64,000 nucleotides of DNA from assembly GCF_029760955.1 (NCBI RefSeq), contig NZ_CP121683.1:62001-126000 (forward strand), read 5' to 3'. The notes under the pieces were generated by a model. The model was not told the DNA's origin. It saw only the letters and a list, made by a program, of their open reading frames with translations, and made no database searches. Shown here piece by piece: positions 18,020 through 26,121 of the stretch. Numbering within the stretch: position 1 is the stretch's first letter; the number at the start of each line of letters is the position of its first letter. The translations under genes were made by a program, and so were the position numbers. The stretch comes from Streptomyces cathayae. GTDB lineage: Bacteria > Actinomycetota > Actinomycetes > Streptomycetales > Streptomycetaceae.

Positions 18020-18909
18020 CGCCGCCTCTGTCGTGGGTCGTGGTGCGTCAGCAGGGCGTCTCCGAGGAGGTTCACGAGCAGGACGAGGACGGTGATCGCG
18101 AGGCCGGGGAAGAAGGCGATCCACCAAGCCTGGCTCAGGTCGTCCTGGCCGGACGCCAGCATCGAGCCCCAGCTGGACCTGGGCGATACGACGCCCAGGC
18201 CGAGGAAGCTCAGGGCGCTCTCGACCAGGATGGCGGTGCCGACTTGAAGGGTGCCGAGGGTGACGATCGTGCCGACCAGGTTCGGCAGGACGTGCCGGAA
18301 CACGATGCGTGTCTCGGACGCTCCGGCCGCCCGCAGACCGAGGACGAACTGCCGCTCGCGGATGGTCAGCGTGGCCGACCTCGTCACGCGGGCACACGCC
18401 GCCCAACCGGTCAGCGCCAACACGAGGAACAGCACGGGAAGCGAACTGCCGCGGTTCGAGATGATCGCGAGCGCGATCAGGATGAACGGCAGCGCGAGCT
18501 GGGCATCGATGACGATGGAGATGACCTTGTCCACCCGCCCGCGGCAGTACCCGGCCAGAAGGCCCAGGAGCGTGCCCGGGCCGATGGCGACCAAGGCCCC
18601 GACGAGCCCGATGAGGATGGTCAGCCGACCACTCTCGACCAAGTGGGTGAGGACGTCCTGGCCGAGTTTGTCGGTGCCGAGCGGGTGCGACCAGCTTCCG
18701 CCCGGCAGGAAGGCCGGAGGCATCCGGGTGGCGTTCAGGTTCTGGCTGCCGTCCGGGAGCATCCCGGTGAGCGGGAGGATGAACACGAGGAACGTGATGA
18801 CGGCGAGCGGCAGGGACAGCCAGAACACCGGTGTGCGGGCGCGCAGGATGTCACGGAGGCCGGGGGCCGCACCCCCGCCGGCCCTCAGGTCGGACTCGAT
18901 CGGGCTCAT
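18016..18909 (-). CDS. ABC transporter permease, DppC-like
   Basis: A 297-residue inner-membrane permease of the BPD transport family. A hydrophobic segment (FWLSLPLAVITFLVFILPL) begins near residue 30. After a periplasmic loop (GGSWSHPLGTDKLGQDVL) come four to five further membrane spans. The coupling loop that contacts the ATPases is recognisable in RAAGASETRIVFRHVLPN. The GTDKLGQDVL element is diagnostic for DppC/OppC-type subunits. Confidence 0.92.
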   Translation of the reverse strand: MSPIESDLRAGGGAAPGLRDILRARTPVFWLSLPLAVITFLVFILPLTGMLPDGSQNLNATRMPPAFLPGGSWSHPLGTDKLGQDVLTHLVESGRLTILIGLVGALVAIGPGTLLGLLAGYCRGRVDKVISIVIDAQLALPFILIALAIISNRGSSLPVLFLVLALTGWAACARVTRSATLTIRERQFVLGLRAAGASETRIVFRHVLPNLVGTIVTLGTLQVGTAILVESALSFLGLGVVSPRSSWGSMLASGQDDLSQAWWIAFFPGLAITVLVLLVNLLGDALLTHHDPRQRRR

Positions 18910-18916
18910 GGAAGCC

Positions 18917-19840
18917 TCACCTCACCCTCGGGTCGACGATGGCGTGGAGGACGTCGACGAGCAGGTTCAGGAAAACGAAGACCAGCGCACCGAAGACGAC
19001 GATGGCTTGTACGAGCGGGAAGTCGCGGAACTGGACCGCCTGGAGCGCCAGCTGGCCGAGACCGGGCCACGAGTAGACGTACTCGACCGCGACCGCGCCG
19101 GAAAGCAGGGTTCCGGTCTGCAGGACGACAATGGTGAGGATGGGCATCATCGCGTTCTTGAACACGTGTCGCCATACGACCCGGGCCCGGCTGAGGCCTC
19201 GGGCGCGCGCGGAGTCGATGAACGGCTCCGCCAGGGATTCACTCATGGACGCTCTTGTCAGTCGTGCGATCTGAGCCATCGGATACAGCGACATCGTGAT
19301 CGCGGGCAGGATGAGGTGCCTCAGCGATCCGGACTGGCCCGCCGGCAGCCAGCCCAGCTTCACGGCGAAGAGGACCACGAGCATCATGCCCATCCAGAAG
19401 ACCGGAACGGACTGTCCGAGGAGGGCCAGGATCGAGGCTGCCCGGTCCCACCAGGTTCCCTCACGCGTGGCCGCGAGAACACCCAGCAGCACGCCGATCA
19501 GGACCGCGAGCGCCATACCCCCGCCGACCAGTTGGAGGGTGTAGGGGAGGCGGTCGAGAATGAGACTGGTGTTGGACTGGTAGAACTTCAGCGACTGTCC
19601 GAAATCACCGGTGAGGGTCCCCTTGAGGTAGTCGAAGTACTGGACGAGGACCGGCCGGTCGAGACCGAGTTCGTGCCGCAGGGCCTCGTGCTGTGCAGGC
19701 GGCGCCATGGGGCCGAGGATCGAGGAGGTGGGGTCACCGGACAGGCGCCCCAGTGCGAACGCCAGGCTCAGGGCGATGAGCAGTGACGCGAGCAGTGCGA
19801 AGAGTCGGCTTCCGACGCGCCGCAAGGTCGTGGTTCTCAT
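18917..19840 (-). CDS. ABC transporter permease, DppB-like
   Basis: A 307-residue permease. It starts with a membrane span after RRVGSRLFALLASLLIALSL, then a large external loop containing LGLDRPVLVQYFDYLKGTL and FGQSLKF (both typical of DppB/OppB), then further spans. The coupling loop is ARARGLSRARVVWRHVFKNA. ATG 19840 overlaps the upstream ATPase stop by ATGA and is preferred to the ATG five codons earlier. It would form the membrane pore with the DppC-like protein downstream. Confidence 0.92.
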   Translation of the reverse strand: MRTTTLRRVGSRLFALLASLLIALSLAFALGRLSGDPTSSILGPMAPPAQHEALRHELGLDRPVLVQYFDYLKGTLTGDFGQSLKFYQSNTSLILDRLPYTLQLVGGGMALAVLIGVLLGVLAATREGTWWDRAASILALLGQSVPVFWMGMMLVVLFAVKLGWLPAGQSGSLRHLILPAITMSLYPMAQIARLTRASMSESLAEPFIDSARARGLSRARVVWRHVFKNAMMPILTIVVLQTGTLLSGAVAVEYVYSWPGLGQLALQAVQFRDFPLVQAIVVFGALVFVFLNLLVDVLHAIVDPRVR

Positions 19841-20673
19841 CGGCGTGCTCTCCATCGGGCCCCCGGCATGGCTGCCAGGAGTTCGCGCGTGTAGTCGTTC
19901 TGGGGATCCTTGAACACGGTTTTGCAGGGTCCGGACTCGACGACACGTCCGCGGTACATCACATGGACGGCGTCGCAGACCGAACTGACGACTGCGAGGT
20001 CGTGGCTGATCAGGAGCAGCGCCGAACCGGTAGTGGCTCGGGCCTCCTTGAGGAGCTTGAGAACGTCGGCCTGGACGGACACGTCGAGGCCGGACGTGGG
20101 TTCGTCGGCCACGATGAGCCGCGGCCGCATGAGGAGCGCCCGGGCGATGCAGACCCGTTGGGCCTGCCCGCCGCTGAGCTGGTGCGGGTAGCGGTCGAGG
20201 ATCTCCTCACCGAGGCGAACCTGTTCGAGGAGATCCTCGTCGCTGGTCCACGAGGTCCGTTCGCGCTGGAGAGCGCGGAGCTCGTGGAGACCGGACCGAA
20301 CGGACTGGCGCGGGTCGAGCGAGCCGTGCGGGTCCTGGAACACGACCTGCACCTCCGGGCGAAGCGCCCGCAGTTCCTTGCGGCCGATTTTCCCCAGCGA
20401 ACGGCCGAGGAGCTGGATGTCGCCTTCGCCTCGCGGACCGAGACCGGTTGCGGCCATGGCCAGCGTCGTCTTTCCCGAGCCCGACTCGCCGACGATCGCG
20501 ACGCTTTCGCCTGCGTGGACGCACAGTGACACGTCGTCGACCGCGCGGAACACCTCACCGGTGCTCCGGTTACGGTGCTCGACGACCAGGTTGCTCACCT
20601 TGAGCACCGGGGAGGATGCAGCTGCGAGGCGGGGAGCATCGGCCGGCAGCTCCGTTTCCATCCGTTCGGACAT
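19837..20673 (-). CDS. ABC transporter ATP-binding protein, DppF-like
   Basis: A 278-residue ATPase with Walker A GESGSGKTT (62-70), Q-loop VVFQDPHGSLDPR, signature LSGGQAQRVCIARAL, Walker B LIVADEPTSGLD and LLISHDLAV. The FQDP-x-x-SLDPR string is typical of the DppF/OppF half of the ATPase pair. The gene lies 2 bp from the substrate-binding protein gene and overlaps the first permease, so the five transporter genes form one unit. Its first 20 residues precede the conserved fold. Confidence 0.92.
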   Translation of the reverse strand: MSERMETELPADAPRLAAASSPVLKVSNLVVEHRNRSTGEVFRAVDDVSLCVHAGESVAIVGESGSGKTTLAMAATGLGPRGEGDIQLLGRSLGKIGRKELRALRPEVQVVFQDPHGSLDPRQSVRSGLHELRALQRERTSWTSDEDLLEQVRLGEEILDRYPHQLSGGQAQRVCIARALLMRPRLIVADEPTSGLDVSVQADVLKLLKEARATTGSALLLISHDLAVVSSVCDAVHVMYRGRVVESGPCKTVFKDPQNDYTRELLAAMPGARWRARR

Positions 20674-20675
20674 CG

Positions 20676-22199
20676 TCAGAGAGCCGTCTTCGTGAAGTCG
20701 ACGGTGTTCAGCGGGCCGAACTCCACGCCCTTGACGTTCGGGAGGGTCGCGTAGTTGAACACCTGTCGGTACAGGGGCACGTAGCAGTGCCTGTCCACGA
20801 CTCCGCTCGTGTTGAGCTCGTCGTAGATCGGGGCGGCCGCCTCGGCGTTGTCCTGCTGGAGAGCCTTCGCGATGAGCTTGTCCGTCTTCGGGTCGGGGCA
20901 GTTGCCCGTGATCGACGTGGTCTTCATGAAGCCACTGGCGAAATAGTCCGGGATCGGGACGTTCGGGACACCGGCGAAGATCGAGACGCCCGGAACCTCC
21001 CGTCCGATGATGCGCTTGGTCAGAGTGCCGTAGTCCAGCGGCACGTACTTGACCTTGAAGCCCACCTTCTCAAGGTTGCCACCGACCGCTTCGGAGACTT
21101 CCTTGATGTTGGTGTACTGCCCGGCCGGGTAGCTGATCTGGACGGTCGGGGACGCGCCGCCGACGAGTTCCTTCGCCTTGGCCGGGTCGGGCGTCACGCT
21201 GCGGCTCGGTTCTGTGCCGGGCTTGACGTTGAGCAGACCGGAGTCGGCGACCGCCTTGCCGTCGAAGATGCCGCTCACGATGGCGTCACGATCGATCGCC
21301 AGCGCTGCGGCTTCACGCAGCTTCGGGTCCTTGAAGGGCGCCTTCGTCGAGTCGATGAACGCGATGATTTTCATGGCCGTGGTGGTGCTGACGACGTCGA
21401 GACCGGCCTTCTTGGCCTCGTCGGCCTTCGTCGGGGGGAGGTCGAACGCGACGTCGACGCTCTTGCTCTGGACGAGAGCGAGTCGTTGTGAAGCCTCGGT
21501 CGCCCACGAGAAGGTGACGCCGTCGTTGCTCGGCTTGGCGCCCCAGTAGTCCGGGTTCTTCTTCACCGACATGTCACGCCCGGCGTGCGAGCCCGCCCAC
21601 AGGTAGGGGCCGGTGCCGACCGGAGCGGCCGCGAAGCCCTCCGAGCCCTTCTCCTTGTAGTACTTCGGCGGAACCAGGTAGACCGTGGTCAGCAGCTCCG
21701 GCAGGTCGTACTGCGGGGTCTTCGTCTTCACTACGACGGTGGTGGCGTCGGGGGCCTCAGCCGACACGATGTTGGTGAAGTACGTCTTGAGCTGCGAGGC
21801 CTCACTGTCGCGAGTCAGTAGAATGGTGTTGGCCACGGCGGCGGCGTCCGCCTTCTCGCCGTTGGTGAAGCTGATGCCCGGCCGCACCTTGAAGGTCCAG
21901 TTGGTCTGGTCGGTCCGGGTCCAGCTTGTGACGAGGCCGCTGTCCACCATGTTGAGGTCGGCATCAAGCTTGATGAGCGGCTCGAGCATGGTCGCCCAGA
22001 CGACCTGCCCGGACCGGGGGCCCACTATCGGGTCGAGCGTCGCGGGCTGAGCCGCGAGCAGCGCCCGGACGACGTCGGGTCCAGAGGCCCCGCTCTTGCC
22101 GGAGTCGGAGTTTCCACACGCGGCGAGGCCTGAAGTCGCGATGGCGAGGGCCAGTGCGGGGGCCATCATCTGGCGGGGGCGCAAGCGGTTCTTGTTCAT
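20676..22199 (-). CDS. ABC transporter substrate-binding lipoprotein (SBP family 5)
   Basis: A 507-residue exported solute-binding protein. The N-terminus has a positively charged stretch (MNKNRLRPRQ), a hydrophobic core and a lipobox LAAC with the lipidated cysteine at residue 28. Family-5 features follow: QPATLDPIVGPRSG, MLEPLIKLDADLNM, WTFKVRPGISFTNGEK and GTGPYLW. ATG 22199 has GGAG 7 nt upstream. It is the first gene of the 12-kb leftward operon and lies 64 bp from operator site 3. Family 5 binds peptides but also sugars, nickel and other ligands, so the ligand may be the compound degraded by the cluster. Confidence 0.93.
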   Translation of the reverse strand: MNKNRLRPRQMMAPALALAIATSGLAACGNSDSGKSGASGPDVVRALLAAQPATLDPIVGPRSGQVVWATMLEPLIKLDADLNMVDSGLVTSWTRTDQTNWTFKVRPGISFTNGEKADAAAVANTILLTRDSEASQLKTYFTNIVSAEAPDATTVVVKTKTPQYDLPELLTTVYLVPPKYYKEKGSEGFAAAPVGTGPYLWAGSHAGRDMSVKKNPDYWGAKPSNDGVTFSWATEASQRLALVQSKSVDVAFDLPPTKADEAKKAGLDVVSTTTAMKIIAFIDSTKAPFKDPKLREAAALAIDRDAIVSGIFDGKAVADSGLLNVKPGTEPSRSVTPDPAKAKELVGGASPTVQISYPAGQYTNIKEVSEAVGGNLEKVGFKVKYVPLDYGTLTKRIIGREVPGVSIFAGVPNVPIPDYFASGFMKTTSITGNCPDPKTDKLIAKALQQDNAEAAAPIYDELNTSGVVDRHCYVPLYRQVFNYATLPNVKGVEFGPLNTVDFTKTAL

Positions 22200-22262
22200 G
22201 TTCGTTCTCCACAGCGCTGGGATAGCCATGTCACCGAACTGCCTGTGACGGTCGCCACAAAG

Positions 22263-22279
22263 TACCGACCGGGCGGTAT
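22263..22279. promoter_or_regulatory. Operator-like palindrome, site 3
   Basis: TACCGACCGGGCGGTAT, the most symmetric of the five copies, in the divergent gap 64 bp upstream of the substrate-binding protein gene. It is placed to control the 22199-10135 operon. Confidence 0.85.
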
Positions 22280-22308
22280 TAAGTCAACGGGCTTCGCGGT
22301 GCAATTAA

Positions 22309-22325
22309 TACCGACTGGTCTGTAT
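22309..22325. promoter_or_regulatory. Operator-like palindrome, site 4
   Basis: TACCGACTGGTCTGTAT, 46 bp from site 3 and only 10 bp before the proposed start of the rightward crotonase gene. It overlaps an upstream alternative ATG at 22324. A mismatch (CTGTA for CGGTA) lies in the right half-site. Confidence 0.8.
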
Positions 22326-22335
22326 GATGCAAGGC

Positions 22336-23070
22336 ATGGCTATCACTCTGACCCGCGAGCGAAACGGCTGCGTCGCCCACATCAGATATGACAACGCGGC
22401 ACGTGGCAATAGCTTCGACGGGGAGCTCCTCGGCGAGCTGGTGGACACGCTCGAAGCGGCGGCGCTCGATCCGATGTGTTCGGTCATCCGTCTGGACATG
22501 GCGGGCAGGCACTTCTGCGGGGGCTGGGACACGACCTCGTTCGGCGACCTGTCGGCCTCGACGGCCGAGTCGGTCGCCGCCGCGCTGCGAAGCAGTGACG
22601 AGATGCTCGGCAGGATTCGTCGGCTTCCGGTACCGGTGGTGGCGGGCGTCCGCGGCCAGGTCATCGGGTTCGGCGCCGGCTTGCTGAGCGCCGTGCACCT
22701 TCCGGTGGCGGCCGCGGACACCCGCTTGTCGCTGCCCGAGGTACGGTTCGGTTTCGCGCCCGCGGGTGTGGGGCACACCATCGCGCAGGCGCTGCCGCGG
22801 GCTCAGGCATACGCGCTCCTCACCGGGGCGACGACTGCGAGCGGCTCCCAGCTTCTGGCCTGGGGGCTGGTCACTCGCGTGGTTCCGGAGACCGAACTCG
22901 AAACCGCCGTCCACGAGTTGGTCGAGACGCTGGCAGCGGTGCCCGGCCAGGCTCTCCGGGCCGTGGTCAAGGTCGTCGAGTCGAGTTTGGCGACCGGCTC
23001 GGCCGACGAGTCGTACCTGGCCTCGGCTCGCACGATCGTTGCTGGCGTGCCCGCTGGTGGTGTGCGATGA
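22336..23070 (+). CDS. Enoyl-CoA hydratase/isomerase (crotonase) family
   Basis: A 244-residue crotonase. It opens AITLTRERNGCVAHIRYDN and has the first oxyanion loop at HFCGGWDTTSF and the second at GQVIGFGAGLLSAVHLPVAA. The acidic residue of LPEVRFGFAPAGVG lies where hydratases carry a catalytic Glu. ATG 22336 is preferred because the earlier ATG codons (22324, 22327) overlap or abut operator site 4. No good ribosome site is present, so the transcript may be nearly leaderless. It heads a three-gene rightward operon and ends overlapping the VOC gene by ATGA. Confidence 0.9.
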   Translation: MAITLTRERNGCVAHIRYDNAARGNSFDGELLGELVDTLEAAALDPMCSVIRLDMAGRHFCGGWDTTSFGDLSASTAESVAAALRSSDEMLGRIRRLPVPVVAGVRGQVIGFGAGLLSAVHLPVAAADTRLSLPEVRFGFAPAGVGHTIAQALPRAQAYALLTGATTASGSQLLAWGLVTRVVPETELETAVHELVETLAAVPGQALRAVVKVVESSLATGSADESYLASARTIVAGVPAGGVR

Positions 23071-23882
23071 GCGCGCCGTTCCAGGCGGGCGAGGCTGTCT
23101 GGGTCGAGCTGTGCACGACGGACCCGGACGCGGCTACGGCATTCTACTCGTCCCTCCTGGGCTGGTCCGTCCGTGAGGAGCGCATCGGCAGCGCCGTCTA
23201 CCGGATGTTCAGCCTGAACGGCCGGGACGTGGCGGGCATTTCGGATGCCGCAACGCTCCATGGCGGCCGACCGCGTGGATGGATCACCTACTTCGCGGTC
23301 GATGACATCGACCGCGCCGTGCACCAGGCGGTGGCGCTGGGCGGTGAATTGGTTTCGGTGCCGCGGTATCTTCCTGCCGCCGGCACCGGGGCCACGATCG
23401 TGGATCCCTTCGGCGCGGTGTTCGGGCTCTACCAGGGTGAGACGCGAGCTGGAGTCGAAGCGCTGAATTCGGTCGGCGCGCTGTGCTGGAACGAGCTCAA
23501 CACCGGGGAGCCCGCGAAGTCGGTGTCGTACTACCAGTCGCTGTTCCACTTCGGAACGGTCCAGCGGGAGTCGGCGACTTCTCAGCTGTACACGGTGCTG
23601 ATGCTCGGTGATGTTCCCGTTGCCGGGGTGCTTGAGCTCGACAACGAATGGCCGAACCGTCTGCCGTCGAAGTGGATCACCTACTTCGGCGTTGCGTCGC
23701 TGAGCGAGGCGCTCAGCCGCGTCGTCGACCTCGGCGGCACACCGGGGGTCGGTCCGGTGGACAGCCCCCACGGCCGCCTGCAACTGGTGCGTGACCCGGT
23801 GGGTCACGCGGTGTGCCTGATCGAACTGAAGGACGGACTGCGTCCGGCCAACTTCCCTACGGACCCGGTGGTGACCACATGA
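23067..23882 (+). CDS. Two-module VOC (glyoxalase-fold) protein
   Basis: A 271-residue protein with two VOC modules in tandem: residues ~8-125 (VWVELCTTDPDAATAFYSSL, ending DPFGAVFGLYQ) and ~135-260 (LCWNELNTGEPAKSVSYYQS, ending DPVGHAVCLIELK). The WVEL/DP-x-G pattern matches the actinobacterial family often named after 27-kDa antigen CFP30B. The metal set appears reduced, so a binding or lyase role is possible. It overlaps both neighbours by ATGA and is therefore tightly co-translated with the crotonase and the flavin reductase. Confidence 0.87.
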   Translation: MSAPFQAGEAVWVELCTTDPDAATAFYSSLLGWSVREERIGSAVYRMFSLNGRDVAGISDAATLHGGRPRGWITYFAVDDIDRAVHQAVALGGELVSVPRYLPAAGTGATIVDPFGAVFGLYQGETRAGVEALNSVGALCWNELNTGEPAKSVSYYQSLFHFGTVQRESATSQLYTVLMLGDVPVAGVLELDNEWPNRLPSKWITYFGVASLSEALSRVVDLGGTPGVGPVDSPHGRLQLVRDPVGHAVCLIELKDGLRPANFPTDPVVTT

Positions 23883-24394
23883 TGACCGAGCCCCTACTCG
23901 ATTCCGCTGATTTCCGCCAGGTGTGCGGACACTTCCCGACCGGCGTGACCGCCGTCACCGCTGTCACCGACGAGGGCGGCTACGCGGCGCTGACCGTGAA
24001 CTCGTTCACATCGGTTTCCCTGGAGCCGGCGAAGGTACTGTTCTGCCTGGCGACGGCGTCGTCGAGCTTCGCGGTCCTCAAGAACGCGCGGAGGATCGCC
24101 ATCCACATCCTGGCCCAGGACCAGGAGGACATCGCGCGCCGGTGCGCGACCTCGGGGCTGACGGGCGCGGACAAGCTGGAGGGTGTGGCGTGGACGGCCG
24201 GGCCGGACGGTGTCCCGCTGATTCCGGGAACGTCGGCGATTCTGACGGGCACGACCGATGAACTGATCACCAGCGGCGACCACGTCATCATCCTGATCGA
24301 CGTCGATCATGTGCATCTGAAGCCGTCGCCGGTGCCGGCGCTGTCGTTCTACCGGGGTCGGTTCTCCTCGCCCACTGCCGTCGCCGCCGACTGA
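23879..24394 (+). CDS. Flavin reductase-like domain protein (FMN-binding split barrel)
   Basis: A 171-residue protein of the HpaC-type flavin reductase family. It has FRQVCGHFPTGVTAVTAVTD, the flavin-contacting LTVNSFTSVSLEPAKVLFCL, SSFAVLKNARRIAIHIL and late HVIILIDVDHV. These proteins pass reduced FMN to a partner monooxygenase. Three LLM oxidoreductases under the same operator motif (548, 3078 and 4079) are the obvious partners. The start ATG overlaps the VOC stop, and a strong terminator follows the stop. Confidence 0.9.
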   Translation: MMTEPLLDSADFRQVCGHFPTGVTAVTAVTDEGGYAALTVNSFTSVSLEPAKVLFCLATASSSFAVLKNARRIAIHILAQDQEDIARRCATSGLTGADKLEGVAWTAGPDGVPLIPGTSAILTGTTDELITSGDHVIILIDVDHVHLKPSPVPALSFYRGRFSSPTAVAAD

Positions 24395-24397
24395 CCG

Positions 24398-24427
24398 ACA
24401 GGGCCTCCCGGGACCGGGAGGCCCTGT
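24398..24427. terminator. Bidirectional hairpin terminator
   Basis: A perfect 14-bp inverted repeat (ACAGGGCCTCCCGG / CCGGGAGGCCCTGT) around 2 central bases, immediately after the flavin reductase stop and between convergent operons. No T-tract follows, as is usual in high-GC actinomycetes. Confidence 0.85.
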
Positions 24428-24503
24428 GCGCGTCCGATACGGCCGAGCCAGAGCGGCCCTGACGGGTGGTGGGACGCCTCAGTGACTCGGAAGTCGACTC
24501 GTT

Positions 24504-25136
24504 TCAGACGACCAGGCCGTCGAGGACGAGTGTGCAGAACTGGTCCGTGACATCGTCGACGCTCATCGTTCCATCGGGGTTGAACCACTGAAACGTCGAG
24601 GCGCACATCCCGATGATGCCGAAGGCGACGATGCGGCTGGTCACGTTGGAGCGGAATTTCCCGGCGTCGATGCCGTGTTGGACGATTCCGCAGATGAGCG
24701 CTTCGAGTTCGTCGCGTTTCTCGGTGACGGCTCGGAGGTGCTCACCGGTGAGGTGCCGGCGCTCCTGGTAGAAGATCGCGACGTGGGCGCGGTAGGACGC
24801 GACACCACTGAGGCTGAGCCGGATGAGCGCCCGTAGCTGGTCGGCGATGTCAGAGTGCTGTTCGACGATCGCGCGGGCGGCTTTGATCTGGGTGTCGAGG
24901 TACTCGTTCTGGATCTGCCACAGTACATCTTCTTTGCTCTGGAAGTGGTGGTAGAACGCACCCTTGGTGAGGTTGGCGCCGTCGACGATCTGCTGGAGCG
25001 TGGTTCGGTCGAATCCTTCCTGTTCGAACAGGTGAAGTGAGCTGTCGACGAGTGCACGGCGGGTACCCTGCGGGTCGTAGCCCTGGGGCCAACGACGCCT
25101 CCTCGACTTGGCCGTGGTTTCTGCGGGTTCTGTCAT
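24504..25136 (-). CDS. TetR-family transcriptional regulator
   Basis: A 210-residue TetR repressor. The N-terminal DNA-binding domain covers residues ~23-70 with TTLQQIVDGANLTKGAFYHH as helix-turn-helix, and an all-helical ligand domain follows. A basic SRRRRW stretch precedes the domain. ATG 25136 gives the natural N-terminus, although the frame is open further. It lies downstream of a MaoC hydratase gene, and operator site 5 sits before that operon, implying autoregulation. It is the only regulator in the catabolic cluster and is therefore the likely reader of all five operator copies; an acyl-CoA intermediate is a plausible inducer. Confidence 0.93.
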   Translation of the reverse strand: MTEPAETTAKSRRRRWPQGYDPQGTRRALVDSSLHLFEQEGFDRTTLQQIVDGANLTKGAFYHHFQSKEDVLWQIQNEYLDTQIKAARAIVEQHSDIADQLRALIRLSLSGVASYRAHVAIFYQERRHLTGEHLRAVTEKRDELEALICGIVQHGIDAGKFRSNVTSRIVAFGIIGMCASTFQWFNPDGTMSVDDVTDQFCTLVLDGLVV

Positions 25137-25156
25137 CGTGTTCCTCGGGAGGGTGC

Positions 25157-25645
25157 CTAGTCGTAGTAGCGGAACAGCATTTCCGCGATGCAGCATGGCT
25201 GGGACTCGGACGCGAACTCTATGACCACCGAGGCCTTGGCCTGTACGCCTTCGGCAGGGTTGTCGTCGGTTGCGGGGATCGGTTCGGCGGACACCAGCGT
25301 CGCAGTGCCCTGGATTTCGGTGCCGGGCGGGAGCGGGCGGATGAACCGGACCCGGTCGAGTCCGTAGTTGACGCCCATGGAGAACTCCTTGACCTCGAGG
25401 ATGTCCTGGAGGAGCCTCGGGACGAGGGCAAGGGTGAAGAACCCGTGGACGACGGTGGTGCCGAAGGGTCCGGCCTTGGCCCGCTCCACGTCGACGTGGA
25501 TCCACTGGTGGTCCTTGGTGATGTCGGCGAACTGGTTCACCTCTGCCTGGGTGACGACCTGGACTTCACTGGCCCCGAGATCCTTGCCGACGAGGTCGAG
25601 GAGCTGCTTCGGGCCGGCGATGGTGGTGCGGCGGGGAGGTCTCAT
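25157..25645 (-). CDS. MaoC-like (R)-specific enoyl-CoA hydratase
   Basis: A 162-residue single hot-dog-fold protein. The hydratase-2 motif is visible: VNQFADITKDHQWIHVD carries the catalytic Asp and His, and the region continues into GPFGTTVVHGFFTLAL. It would hydrate trans-2-enoyl-CoA to the 3-hydroxy form, matching the SDR at 13720. The gene precedes the TetR gene by 20 bp in one operon. A strong operator lies 81 bp upstream and a weaker look-alike is immediately before the start. Confidence 0.92.
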   Translation of the reverse strand: MRPPRRTTIAGPKQLLDLVGKDLGASEVQVVTQAEVNQFADITKDHQWIHVDVERAKAGPFGTTVVHGFFTLALVPRLLQDILEVKEFSMGVNYGLDRVRFIRPLPPGTEIQGTATLVSAEPIPATDDNPAEGVQAKASVVIEFASESQPCCIAEMLFRYYD

Positions 25646-25725
25646 CTTCTCTGCTCCGTTCCGACTGGGTCGTCATGAACCAGACCGGGTCACGACGTGC
25701 ACGGGAAGGGCCTTCCTCTTCTTCA

Positions 25726-25742
25726 TACCGACTAGATGGTAT
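25726..25742. promoter_or_regulatory. Operator-like palindrome, site 5
   Basis: TACCGACTAGATGGTAT upstream of the MaoC-TetR operon. The right half-site is TGGTA rather than CGGTA. It marks the right edge of the regulon; the IS relics start within 80 bp. Confidence 0.8.
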
Positions 25743-25820
25743 CTCTTTTGCCGCAAGCTCAACCACCGGTTCAAGAGGTCCGGCGCGGCGGGACCGGGAG
25801 CCCGAGGAGTCGTCCGCACC

Positions 25821-26091
25821 ATGATCTATCTGCTCGCCACGCGGATCTTCGCGTGGCTCGCTCTGCTGTGTCGACCCTACTCGGCGAAGAACGCCAAGTC
25901 TCATCCTGCGGCACGAGGTCGCGGTGCTGCGCCGTCAGGTCTCCGCGCCCAAGCCCGGCTGGCCGGACCGGGCGCTGCTCGCCGCGCTCGCCCGACTGCT
26001 GCCCCGAGCCCTGCGCGGGCACCGGATCGTCTCCCCGCTCACCCTGCTGGCCTGGCACCAGCATCCGGCGAAGAAGAAGTGGATGCAACCG
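25821..26091 (+). pseudogene. Relic of an integrase-core transposase N-terminus
   Basis: The first 25 or so codons (MIYLLATRIFAWLALL...) and the following stretch (ILRHEVAVLRRQVS, then RALLAALARLLPRALRG) lie in different frames, and the protein stops at LLAWHQHPAKKKW. The order and spacing match the N-terminus of the intact transposase at 55948 (ILALRHQITVLERQL, RAFLAALLHRLPSQVL, VLRWHRDL). It is therefore a frameshifted, 3'-truncated copy of that family, cut off about 30 bp before the left end of the IS6 element. Confidence 0.75.
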
Positions 26092-26121
26092 TTCTCTCCG
26101 GAACGCCCGGCTCTGCCGGAA

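Noticed and set aside
25659..25675. Operator look-alike TTCCGACTGGGTCGTCA just before the MaoC gene
   Set aside because: The right half (GTCGTCA) departs from CGGTAT at several positions. A weak accessory site is possible but not supported.
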